Assembly (NCBI GenBank): GCA_002407925.1
Contig: DHPN01000031.1
Span: 3,969 to 16,104, forward strand
Origin: Atopobiaceae bacterium UBA5363
GTDB taxonomy: Bacteria; Actinomycetota; Coriobacteriia; Coriobacteriales; Atopobiaceae
Reading direction: 5' to 3'
DNA length: 12,136 bases
This document shows, in pieces, positions 1 to 6,981 of the stretch. The notes under the pieces were generated by a model that searched no databases, was not told the DNA's origin, and was given only the letters and a program-made list of their open reading frames with translations. The translations under genes and the position numbers were made by a program. Within the stretch, counting starts at the first letter, position 1, and the number at the start of each line of letters is the position of its first letter.

Positions 1-180
1 CACGAAATGGTTGGAAAGCCTATGTTGGCCTATGTCTTGAATCATGCAAAGTCCTTCTCTTCTCAACTTCTCGAGCATTGGCCCATCAGCGCGCATGATG
101 CCATGCGAAAGCCCAAGGGCGCGCTGGCCCTTGAACATTGTTACCTAGAAGCCCTCCTACAAACGCTTCCAGCCCATTGA
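1..180 (+). CDS. C-terminal end of an unidentified protein (5' truncated by the window edge)
   Basis: Frame 1 is open from the first base to a TGA at 178-180, giving 59 residues that begin HEMVGKPMLAYVLNHAKSF and end EALLQTLPAH. I do not recognise the family. The visible part is soluble-looking, with a likely helical, Leu/Ala-rich C-terminus and several His residues, and no membrane segment or metal-binding cluster. Third-position GC is about half, lower than in the neighbouring genes, so coding status is plausible but not proven. It points toward the SNF2 gene on the opposite strand, so the two would be convergent with about 100 bp between their stops. The alternative is a chance open frame; the upstream sequence would decide. 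Confidence 0.4.
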   Translation, partial: HEMVGKPMLAYVLNHAKSFSSQLLEHWPISAHDAMRKPKGALALEHCYLEALLQTLPAH

Positions 181-247
181 CAAGGGTGCCAAACACTATC
201 AAAGGCCTCTCCTCTTTTGTGCCGCATCTGTCTCTTCCATAGGCAAG

Positions 248-280
248 GCCCGCTTGCGACCGGCGTAGCCGCGCACGGGC
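248..280 (-). terminator. GC-rich hairpin just after the SNF2 helicase stop
   Basis: Two bases beyond the helicase stop codon, GCCCG (248-252) pairs with CGGGC (276-280), GCG (256-258) with CGC (272-274) and CGGC (261-264) with GCCG (268-271) around a 3-base loop. That makes about 12 GC-rich pairs with small bulges. No U-run follows on either strand, so it is not a textbook intrinsic terminator. It could be a 3' end stabiliser or a factor-assisted terminator between the two convergent genes. Confidence 0.35.
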
Positions 281-282
281 GC

Positions 283-3200
283 CTACCCAAGCAGATCCAG
301 CAGGTCGTCTTTCGACAGGGAACCCAGCGACATGCCCTGCCCCTCGCCAATTACCTGGTCAGCGAGCTTTGCCTTGGCATCCTGCAGTGCCAGCATCCGC
401 TCTTCGATCGTATCTTTGCAGATCACCTTGTAGACGGTCACATCGTTTTTCTGGCCAATGCGATGGGCGCGATCTGTGGCCTGATTTTCTGCAGCGACAT
501 TCCACCAGGGATCGGCATGTATGACAACCTGGGCCCCCACGAGGTTGAGCCCCGTGCCCCCGGCTTTGAGCGAGATCAGAAAGACTGGCGTATCGTCAGC
601 ATTAAACGCATTGACCAGCTGCAAGCGCTGTTGCTTCGGCGTTGACCCCGTCAGCTCATAAAATGCCACCTGCTCCTTCTTCAAACGCTGCGCAATAAGT
701 GCAAGGAAGCTTGTGAACTGGGAGAAGATAAGCAGTTTCGAACCAGCGTCAAGCGAGGTCGAAACCAGCTCGTCTATAGCTTCAAGCTTGCAGCTTACCC
801 CGCGATAGTCTTCATAAACAAGGCGCGGGTCACAGCAGAGCTGGCGAAGACGGGTGAGCTCAGCGAGTATCTGCAGCTTGCCACCAGAAAAGGACTCATC
901 ATCCTGCTTGGCAAGCGAAAGCCTCAGCGCTTGCTCATGAGCTCGATAGAGCTTCCGCTGCTCCGCGCCCATCTGCGCGACAACGGTCTGCTCGAGCTTG
1001 TCAGGCAGATCGGTAAGGACCTCTCGCTTCAACCTGCGCAAGATGAAGGGACCGACGGCAGCTTTCAGATGTCCTGCGACTTCCTCATCGCCCTCAGATA
1101 TCGGCTGCTCGTAGCGAACACGAAAGCTCTCATAGGTTCCAAGCAGGCCCGGCATCAGAAAGTCAAAGATGCTCCAAAGCTCTGAGAGTCGATTCTCCAC
1201 CGGCGTCCCGGTGAGCGCAAAGCGATGACGGGCCCTGAGGGCCTTCACCGCCCGTGCCGAGAGCGTCTCATAGTTCTTCACATATTGTGCCTCGTCCAAG
1301 ACGACCGCGAAGAAATCCTTCGCAACATAGGCATCGATGTCCCGCCGCACCAGATCATAGGAGCTTACAAGCACGTCATGGCCGCCCTCGCGCATCAGCG
1401 AGCGCCTGCGTGCGGCTGATCCGGCCACGACGACAACGTCCATCTCCGGTGCGAACTTCGCAAACTCAGCCTCCCAGTTATAGACCAACGAAGCAGGGCA
1501 GACGATGAGCGATTGACCGTTTCCCCGGCGTGCCAGCAAAAAAGCGATCAACTGGGCCGTTTTGCCCAATCCCATCTCGTCGGCAAGAATCCCGCCGAAG
1601 CCCATGTCAGCCAAGGCGCACAGCCACTGGAAGCCCTGAAGCTGGTAAGGGCGCAGCGGCAGGGCAAGATGGGGGGGTGCCTTATAGATGCGTGGGTCGA
1701 TATGCTTGAAGTTGTCGATCCAACTATTGAAAGAGGCGTCCTTCTCCTTGTTCTCCAGCATGTCGTCAAGAAGAAATGCCTTGTAAGAGGGCAGCTCGGC
1801 GACGCCCGATGACAGCTGGCGGGCCGTAAGCCCCAACTCATCTGTAAGACGGCTCACTTCGTCGAGGTTCAGCTGCGAGATATCAAGGAAGGAGCCATCG
1901 CGCAGGCGATGGTAGCCCTTCTTGTGGCGATAGCTGGAGAGAAGCGCGTAAAGCTCTCCTTCTGGCAGGTCATCTGCCGCCATCCTCAACTGGATGAGAT
2001 TTGCCGTAATGGATGCTGTCGCGTGCACATGAGGATGCGCGGAAGTGACAAGCCGGTCAAACGCCGGCGTCGAGTACACCGTACCCATCGCGCGCATCTT
2101 GGCGATGCCGCCAAACAGAAGCCGAGCGACGGCATCCGAGTCTCTTGTCGGCAAGATCCAAGCGCCTGCCTTGCCCTCCGCGGAAGGACTTTGCCCTCCT
2201 TGTTGGCCGGAGCTTTGCGTAACCTGGGCGAAGTAGTGCCCCACCAGCCGCCGCACGGCCAGCTCGGAGGCAATGTCTCGCGTCAGGTCATGCTCCCTCT
2301 CGTCCCTTTTTAGGCCAAGGTGATACCTTTTGTCCCCGTAGCATGCAATGGCATCCGCTGTAACCGCAGCTCCCTGGCGATCTAGATAGAACTCAAACGT
2401 GCAAGGGACGGGGCGCATGTCCTCAAGCGCGGCGGGCGCCTTGACCTTCAGGTTCTTCTCGAGGGTTGGTAAGACCATCGCGGCAAAGCGCGGCGCATCC
2501 TCCTTTGAGAGCAGGATGTGGTCTTTCGGATTGCAATAAACACTCTGCATGAAATCACGCACGGCGAACAAGCGTGGCGAGCAGCGATAGAGCTTTCCTC
2601 CCTGGAGCGCGTAGACCCTCTCTAATGAGGTAAAGAAATACAGGTCATTAGCTGCTCGGATGATTTCGTATGCGTCATCCGAATGGGTGGGAGCGACCGA
2701 TACGCTCACGTTGGGGTCTCCATCAACCACCACAAAGCGCGTGGCGCCATCGAGCCTGCTCGGGTGCCCAGAGATGGCTCCCTCCGCCCCCTCAACATCG
2801 AACTGCAGCTCCCTTCCCTTGTAGAGCCCTATCAGCTCGTCGATCTCAGGGTAGGAAAGCCGTAGCTCACGCCCCGTGCTGGCACCTGATGCTGAGTTGT
2901 AGCTTGTGAAGTACTTGCCATAGAGCCGCTCTGACGCATATGCGCGGCGGTTCAGCACGCAACGCACAAGGAATTGCACAACTTGCCAGGAGGCTGAGTC
3001 AAAGGCGGCCTCATCATGCGCAAAGGCAAGCTTCTTTCCATAGGAAAAGTAGGATCCGTCCCGCACGAGGCCCACGAAGTCCCCTATGTTCTTAATCGCG
3101 TACCCGCCTCTTGAGCCTTCGACGCGAAAGCGCGCAAACATAGTGCCCTGAGAGGCAGAAAGCATCAAGGCAAGGCCCACGGCCCCTGTTGGCTCAGCTT

Positions 3201-3612
3201 GGGCTGACAGAGGCTGCAGACGCTCCGAGCGCTGAATGCGATCGAGGTACTCGCTCATGATGGGCGTCGTACTCACGTGCCGTAGCGGGTTGTAGCCCTC
3301 ATATGACGTCTCATTGCGGATAAAGTCCAGCCCAAGGGCCACGACATGCTTGCAGGGCCCTGCAAACTTGCGCGATGCCGGGCACGTGCAGCTGAAAGAG
3401 ACAATGCGGTCCGCATCCTCATCAATGACAAGAGAGGTGTCATAGTGATCCTCATGAGAAGACACGCTGTCGAACTTTGCAGAGAGATAGGTATGGGCTC
3501 CCTTGTACGTGCAGCTGCGACCCTGCATTGACGCGCCGTGCTGCGCGATCATGCGACCCCGGCCATAAATTGCGGGCCTGACCTCCTTCTCGAGCGTGTC
3601 CTCACTGAACAT
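283..3612 (-). CDS. SWIM zinc-finger SNF2-family DEAD/DEAH-like helicase (putative chromatin/DNA translocase)
   Basis: A large (1109 aa) superfamily 2 Swi2/Snf2 ATPase, expected to be a cytoplasmic ATP-driven double-stranded DNA translocase; its physiological role in bacteria is poorly defined. The N-terminus has a SWIM zinc finger (CTC...PCKH; ligands about C75, C77, C87, H89). A long middle region of about 500 residues corresponds to the bacterial SNF2-associated domain. The ATPase core starts at LRPYQLQGFQW (about residue 655), followed by motif I ILADEMGLGKT (about 680), motif II DEAQ (about 773) and motif III ALTGTPVENRLSELWSIFDFL. The second RecA-like lobe has LLIFSQFTSF (about 960), SLKAGGTGLNL and the Snf2 signature DRAHRIGQ (about 1050). 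All core motifs are intact. The start is taken as the ATG at 3612 because AAAGAGG lies five bases upstream; a GTG two codons earlier (3618) sits directly on that site. It appears monocistronic. Confidence 0.93.
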   Translation of the reverse strand: MFSEDTLEKEVRPAIYGRGRMIAQHGASMQGRSCTYKGAHTYLSAKFDSVSSHEDHYDTSLVIDEDADRIVSFSCTCPASRKFAGPCKHVVALGLDFIRNETSYEGYNPLRHVSTTPIMSEYLDRIQRSERLQPLSAQAEPTGAVGLALMLSASQGTMFARFRVEGSRGGYAIKNIGDFVGLVRDGSYFSYGKKLAFAHDEAAFDSASWQVVQFLVRCVLNRRAYASERLYGKYFTSYNSASGASTGRELRLSYPEIDELIGLYKGRELQFDVEGAEGAISGHPSRLDGATRFVVVDGDPNVSVSVAPTHSDDAYEIIRAANDLYFFTSLERVYALQGGKLYRCSPRLFAVRDFMQSVYCNPKDHILLSKEDAPRFAAMVLPTLEKNLKVKAPAALEDMRPVPCTFEFYLDRQGAAVTADAIACYGDKRYHLGLKRDEREHDLTRDIASELAVRRLVGHYFAQVTQSSGQQGGQSPSAEGKAGAWILPTRDSDAVARLLFGGIAKMRAMGTVYSTPAFDRLVTSAHPHVHATASITANLIQLRMAADDLPEGELYALLSSYRHKKGYHRLRDGSFLDISQLNLDEVSRLTDELGLTARQLSSGVAELPSYKAFLLDDMLENKEKDASFNSWIDNFKHIDPRIYKAPPHLALPLRPYQLQGFQWLCALADMGFGGILADEMGLGKTAQLIAFLLARRGNGQSLIVCPASLVYNWEAEFAKFAPEMDVVVVAGSAARRRSLMREGGHDVLVSSYDLVRRDIDAYVAKDFFAVVLDEAQYVKNYETLSARAVKALRARHRFALTGTPVENRLSELWSIFDFLMPGLLGTYESFRVRYEQPISEGDEEVAGHLKAAVGPFILRRLKREVLTDLPDKLEQTVVAQMGAEQRKLYRAHEQALRLSLAKQDDESFSGGKLQILAELTRLRQLCCDPRLVYEDYRGVSCKLEAIDELVSTSLDAGSKLLIFSQFTSFLALIAQRLKKEQVAFYELTGSTPKQQRLQLVNAFNADDTPVFLISLKAGGTGLNLVGAQVVIHADPWWNVAAENQATDRAHRIGQKNDVTVYKVICKDTIEERMLALQDAKAKLADQVIGEGQGMSLGSLSKDDLLDLLG

Positions 3613-3649
3613 ACGCACCTCTTTCTTGACGCAAAAGACAGTACTCTCC

Positions 3650-3655
3650 AGTATA
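3650..3655 (-). promoter_or_regulatory. Candidate -10 element for the SNF2 helicase gene
   Basis: On the minus strand TATACT lies 37 bases upstream of the chosen ATG, so a transcript would have a leader of about 30 bases carrying the AAAGAGG ribosome site. The -35 region at standard spacing is poor (TCACCG), so this rests on the -10 match and position alone. Confidence 0.3.
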
Positions 3656-3681
3656 GCTGCTTAAGTGGGCAACGGTGAGAA

Positions 3682-3708
3682 GCGCATGTCCTTGATCAAG
3701 ACACGCGC
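3682..3708. repeat. Inverted repeat between murI and the SNF2 gene
   Basis: GCGCATGTC (3682-3690) and GACACGCGC (3700-3708) form a 9-bp stem with one G-U type mismatch. They flank TTGATCAA, itself a perfect palindrome, with one extra C at 3691. It lies downstream of the murI stop and upstream of the putative SNF2 -10 on the same strand. There is no adjacent T-run, so it is either a non-canonical murI terminator or an operator for the helicase gene. Confidence 0.45.
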
Positions 3709-3741
3709 GCACGTCTCTAAGAGCACATTTGCAGGGGGTAG

Positions 3742-4506
3742 CTACAGCTCGGCCCCATAGAAGCGCCGGTACAAGGCAAGCTCCTCAGCCGTGTCAATGC
3801 TGCTTGCAAGCTGCACGCTGCCATGGCCTGAGCCACTGCGCAAAAGGCCGTGCGCCCCAAGGAGCCTTTGCAGCTGGCGGGCAGTGCCCACAGCGCCGTC
3901 AAAGAGGGGAACGTCTCCCACCACGGCACGAATCTGCTTGCGCACGAATGGATAATGCGTGCAACCAAGCACCACGCCGTTCACTTTGCCGCGAAATGGG
4001 CCTATGAGATCAACGAGCAAATCATGGAGGTCTGGGGCGTCAAGGTTGCCGCACTCAATACGCGCTGCAAGCCCAGGGCAGGGCGCACAGATAACCTGGG
4101 CCGTGCTTTCGCAGCTCTCCTCCAGGTGCTGGAACTTATCAAGTCGCAATGTCATGGGCGTCGCCATCACAAGCACCCGCCCACCCGGTAGAGCCGCACA
4201 GGCAGGCTTCAACGCCGGCTCGACGCCAACGATCGGCAGGGCATAGCGCTGCCTCAACGATGCGGCGGCGGCGCTTGTTGCTGTGTTGCAAGCTATAACG
4301 ATTGCCTTGGCGCCCCTTGTGATCATATGTGACACGATTGCGTTCGCAAGGAGACGAACTTCCTCGTCAGTTTTTTCTCCATATGGCGCATGTGCGGAGT
4401 CTCCAAAGAAAACGAAGTTCTCGTTGGGCAGGGTACGTACCAGCTCTTTAAGGACGCTGATACCTCCGACTCCCGAATCGAAGACGCCCACAAAATCCTT
4501 CACCAC
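3742..4506 (-). CDS. murI: Glutamate racemase MurI
   Basis: Interconverts L- and D-glutamate, supplying D-Glu for peptidoglycan stem peptides in the cytoplasm. The family pattern is complete in 254 aa (typical length about 260): the N-terminal GVFDSGVGGISVL loop with D10, the FGDSAHAPYG segment, the first catalytic cysteine in IACNTATSAA (C73), and the second in GCTHYP (C182, next to H184). The longest reading frame begins at GTG 4521. I prefer GTG 4506 because GGAGG stands eight bases in front of it, and the protein then starts MVKDFVGVFDSG, as in family members. The neighbouring plus-strand FKBP gene is divergent, so the roughly 100-bp gap between them must hold both promoters. A weak TTGTTG-N16-TAGATA can be found for murI. 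Confidence 0.95.
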   Translation of the reverse strand: MVKDFVGVFDSGVGGISVLKELVRTLPNENFVFFGDSAHAPYGEKTDEEVRLLANAIVSHMITRGAKAIVIACNTATSAAAASLRQRYALPIVGVEPALKPACAALPGGRVLVMATPMTLRLDKFQHLEESCESTAQVICAPCPGLAARIECGNLDAPDLHDLLVDLIGPFRGKVNGVVLGCTHYPFVRKQIRAVVGDVPLFDGAVGTARQLQRLLGAHGLLRSGSGHGSVQLASSIDTAEELALYRRFYGAEL

Positions 4507-4541
4507 GCCACAAGCCTCCACGAATTGTCGCTCTATTCTTC

Positions 4542-4571
4542 TTGACCTTCCATCACAATAGTATCTAGTAT
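4542..4571 (+). promoter_or_regulatory. Candidate sigma-70-type promoter for the FKBP-pth2 pair
   Basis: TTGACC (4542-4547) and TAGTAT (4566-4571) are separated by 18 bases. Transcription would begin near 4578. That argues against the ATG at 4578 being the FKBP start and supports the ATG at 4611 preceded by GGAG. Confidence 0.5.
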
Positions 4572-4610
4572 GCCCTGATGGGCCAACAACGAATTGAAAT
4601 GGAGCCTCTT

Positions 4611-5039
4611 ATGAGCAACGCGGGTAAGCACGTGAAGGTGCACTACGTCGGCACACTTGACGACGGGACGAAATTTGACTCGTCGCGCGATCGAGATGAG
4701 GCGCTTGAGTTCGTCTGCATGGCCGGACAGATGATCCCCGGTTTCGACGCCACAGTTGACAGCATGTCTGTCGGCGAGACGCGTACCGTGCACATCGAAG
4801 CCGAGGATGCCTATGGCCCTCGCCGACTTGAGCTGATCCAGTCGTTTCCCATCGCCCAACTGCCCGGTGCGGAGGAGCTTCAGATCGGCCAGCATCTCAC
4901 CCTCGGATCGCCGGATGGGCAGACCTTCCCTGCCGTTGTGTCAGACAAAGACGACACAACCATCACCTTTGACATGAACCACGAGCTTGCTGGACAAGCG
5001 TTGAACTTCGAAATTGAGCTCCTTGAAGTCGAGGAATGA
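4611..5039 (+). CDS. FKBP-type peptidyl-prolyl cis-trans isomerase, SlyD-like
   Basis: A 142-aa prolyl isomerase and probable folding chaperone of the SlyD class, in the cytoplasm (no signal peptide). The FKBP half-domains are visible: VKVHYVGTLDDGTKFDSS at the N-terminus, MIPGFDATVDSMSVGETRTV as the active-site helix and strand, then an insert-in-flap segment (roughly residues 65-115, with PEDAYG-like EDAYGPR), and FDMNHELAGQALNFEIELLEVEE closing the FKBP fold. The His/Cys-rich nickel-binding tail of Escherichia coli SlyD is absent. The start at 4611 is chosen for GGAG at 4601-4604 with a six-base spacer; in-frame ATGs at 4578 and 4599 lack ribosome sites. The stop is 12 bases before pth2, so the two are probably co-transcribed. 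Confidence 0.88.
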   Translation: MSNAGKHVKVHYVGTLDDGTKFDSSRDRDEALEFVCMAGQMIPGFDATVDSMSVGETRTVHIEAEDAYGPRRLELIQSFPIAQLPGAEELQIGQHLTLGSPDGQTFPAVVSDKDDTTITFDMNHELAGQALNFEIELLEVEE

Positions 5040-5051
5040 GCGAAGGCAGGC

Positions 5052-5504
5052 ATGAAGGTATCCTCCTACAAGGCAAAGCAACTCATCGTCATGCGTCGCG
5101 ACCTCAAGATGCGCAAGGGAAAGATCGCGGCGCAGGCAGGACATGCCTGCGTTGAGGCTACGCTTATGGCACTTGCCCGGGAGGGTCGCCTTGACGAGCT
5201 GCGACTCGTAACCGCTGCAGACGGAGAGCCCGTCGGTATCACGCTGAATGGCCAAGGCCATGCCCCGACGGCCCTGTCTGATTGGTTTGAGTGGGGAGTC
5301 GCAAAGGTGTGCGTCTATGTCGATTCTGAGGAGGAGCTGCTTAACCTCGCACGCGCAGGGAGATCACGTGGCTTCCTCTGCGCATTGATTCGAGATGCCG
5401 GTCTCACCGAATTCCACGGTGAGGAGACTTACACCTGCCTTGCGTTCGAACCCCTTACCGCTGAGGACATCGATCCTCTTACGGGCGATCTCCCTTTGTA
5501 CTAG
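5052..5504 (+). CDS. Peptidyl-tRNA hydrolase, Pth2 (archaeal/eukaryotic) type
   Basis: Hydrolyses the ester of peptidyl-tRNAs that drop off ribosomes, recycling tRNA. The Pth2 signature is clear: QLIVMRRDLKMRKGKIAAQAGHACVEA near the N-terminus (conserved Lys 24, His 31), KVCVYVDSEEELLNLA in the middle, and CALIRDAGLTEFHGEETYTCLAFEPLTAEDIDPLTGDLPLY at the end. This is unrelated in fold to the usual bacterial Pth1. At 150 aa it is about 30 residues longer than typical Pth2 (115-120 aa), owing to an insertion near residues 43-77 between the first helix and the next strand. It lies 12 bases after the FKBP gene, with a weak ribosome site (AAGGCAGG). Its last 26 bases overlap the end of ricT on the other strand. 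Pth2-like proteins in bacteria are not all biochemically tested, so the activity is inferred. Confidence 0.85.
   Translation: MKVSSYKAKQLIVMRRDLKMRKGKIAAQAGHACVEATLMALAREGRLDELRLVTAADGEPVGITLNGQGHAPTALSDWFEWGVAKVCVYVDSEEELLNLARAGRSRGFLCALIRDAGLTEFHGEETYTCLAFEPLTAEDIDPLTGDLPLY
5403..5423. repeat. 7-bp inverted repeat inside pth2, beyond the ricT stop
   Basis: CTCACCG (5403-5409) and CGGTGAG (5417-5423) are perfectly complementary around a 7-base loop. The repeat sits inside the coding sequence for the conserved Pth2 end, and about 55 bases past the ricT stop on the minus strand. No U-run follows on either strand. It may stop or stabilise the operon mRNA, or be a coincidence of coding. Confidence 0.3.
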
Positions 5505-6981
5505 AACTGGGCTCGCTTCCGTTGGCACGCCCGTGATGCCGACGTCTGCGAGTGTGATGCGTCCCGTCATCTTGAGAAGCCCTTGCAGCCGGGCCCCGCC
5601 TTCTTTGTCCTTGGCTTGACGAGAGGGCAGCAGCGCCACCATGATCACCCGGATGGCGCGTGCGATGCGCCGAGGAGGCCTCTGACTTTCTGTCGTTAGG
5701 CTTTCTGTCGTTAGGCTCCATTCTTTTCTTAGATCCATCTGCGGCGCTGTGGTGATGACGGCGACGTGGCGCTTTGCTAGCCGAAGATCTATCCTTCGGC
5801 GCACTATCTTGCACATCAACATGGACGTGACGCTTATGACGCCGCTCATGAGCGGCGTCAGTCGCCTGCGCTTGTCCCTGCGCCGAGGGGATCGATGATG
5901 TCTCAGCATGCGCCGTTGACGCACGACGATGTCGCCTGCGCGTCGCGCTTGCTTCGCGCTGTGGACGAGCCTGCTCGCAGTCGTGCTCGGAGCCTGTCTC
6001 AGTGAATATATCTGACTCGTCAAACGACTCTTCCGTAACGCCACTTTGGCGATCCAGCTCAGCGAGGGCCATCTGCACGTCAGGGGACTGCAATTTCTCA
6101 AGGGCTGCACGAGTAACCGTATCAGGGCGACAAGGGCATCCCAAGTCTTTTGATTTTTTCACCGCAGCATCAGAGGCCTGCATGTCAGCAAGGGCGACAT
6201 GAACCGTCTTCCCATTTTCTAGCCTCAAGGCAAGTCTTTCTTGAGGGGTGTCATACTCGACAATCTTGGCTTTGCCAAGAGGCGTGTCAATCGTAGCGTT
6301 GCGCTTCGGCGCGCGTTGCTTGAAGTCACGGTACGCCTCGAACTCATAGCGCAGGCAGCACATGAGGCGACCGCACGCGCCAGAGATCTTTGAGGAGTTG
6401 AGCGGCAGGTCTTGCTCTTTGGCCATACGAATGGAGACCGGCTCGAACTGCTGGCCAAAACGACGGCAACACAGCTCTTGCCCGCAGTGGCCGAAGCCCC
6501 CCACCAGCGCGGCTTCCTCACGGACCCCTATCTGCCGCATATCGATGCGCTGGTGAAGCTCGCGAGAGAGGCTACGTACGAGCTGACGGAAGTCCACCCG
6601 CTCGTCTGCACAAAAATAGCACACTACCTTGCTGCCGTCGAAGAGGTACTCGACGCCAACCGGCTTCATATCAAGCTCCTCTTCATGTATGAGCCGGCGA
6701 AAGATAGGCATCGCCTCATCCCCTTTGTCGGCCAGGCCTTCTGCCCGATCGAGATCCTTGGCAGAAGCGATGCGGTCTACCGCCCGCAGCGGCGCGTCGC
6801 CGCAGGTCTTTTCAAACTCCTCGTCAGAAACCTCAAAGGCGTCATCGGTCGTCAATCCTATCTCGAGGCCGCGCCCTGTCTCGCAGATGACGTGGTCCCC
6901 TTCGATCGCGTCCGTGTCTCTGGGATCAAACCACAGGTCACGTGATGCGAAATGAAATTTCACCGGGATAACGGTGGGCAT
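5479..6981 (-). CDS. ricT: RicT (PSP1/YaaT) domain protein with a long basic low-complexity tail
   Basis: A PSP1-family protein. In Bacillus the homologue RicT (YaaT) joins RicA and RicF in a complex affecting RNase Y-dependent mRNA processing. The core (residues 1 to about 285) begins MPTVIPVKFHFASRDLWFDP and carries GGFGHCGQELCCRRF and SKISGACGRLMCCLRYE. Its cysteines C166, C171, C172, C203, C208 keep the spacing of the conserved Fe-S ligands described for RicT; a further CPC (282-284) follows. From about residue 335 to 500 the sequence is low-complexity and rich in Arg, His, Ser and Ala, ending in STKGDRP; this is well beyond the family's usual length of under 300. The start is the ATG behind AAGGAGG (6989-6995) with seven-base spacing, overlapping the holB end by 22 nt. 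RicA and RicF are not seen in the window. Confidence 0.9.
   Translation of the reverse strand: MPTVIPVKFHFASRDLWFDPRDTDAIEGDHVICETGRGLEIGLTTDDAFEVSDEEFEKTCGDAPLRAVDRIASAKDLDRAEGLADKGDEAMPIFRRLIHEEELDMKPVGVEYLFDGSKVVCYFCADERVDFRQLVRSLSRELHQRIDMRQIGVREEAALVGGFGHCGQELCCRRFGQQFEPVSIRMAKEQDLPLNSSKISGACGRLMCCLRYEFEAYRDFKQRAPKRNATIDTPLGKAKIVEYDTPQERLALRLENGKTVHVALADMQASDAAVKKSKDLGCPCRPDTVTRAALEKLQSPDVQMALAELDRQSGVTEESFDESDIFTETGSEHDCEQARPQREASATRRRHRRASTAHAETSSIPSAQGQAQATDAAHERRHKRHVHVDVQDSAPKDRSSASKAPRRRHHHSAADGSKKRMEPNDRKPNDRKSEASSAHRTRHPGDHGGAAALSSSQGQRRRGPAARASQDDGTHHTRRRRHHGRANGSEPSSSTKGDRP
5686..5715. repeat. Perfect 15-bp tandem duplication in the ricT tail
   Basis: CTTTCTGTCGTTAGG occurs at 5686-5700 and again, identically, at 5701-5715. 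On the minus strand it encodes PNDRKPNDRKSE in the disordered tail. A 15-bp unit keeps frame, pointing to recent slippage duplication. Confidence 0.9.

Noticed and set aside
141..350. Minus-strand 69-codon frame at the end of the SNF2 gene
   Set aside because: Overlaps the helicase C-terminus in another frame, and the translation is Cys/Arg-rich with no domain. More likely a shadow than a gene.
1671..1677. G7 tract in the SNF2 gene as a possible phase-variation site
   Set aside because: Seven bases is short, the frame is intact across it, and it encodes an ordinary Pro-Pro-containing segment. Not enough to claim contingency switching.
5364..6110. Minus-strand 248-codon frame overlapping the ricT tail
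   Set aside because: It is an alternate frame of the Arg-rich, low-complexity ricT tail. Such composition opens long spurious frames, and the ricT frame is continuous with a conserved core.
6412..6945. Plus-strand 177-codon frame inside ricT
   Set aside because: Antisense to the conserved RicT core, with no independent start signal or family resemblance.
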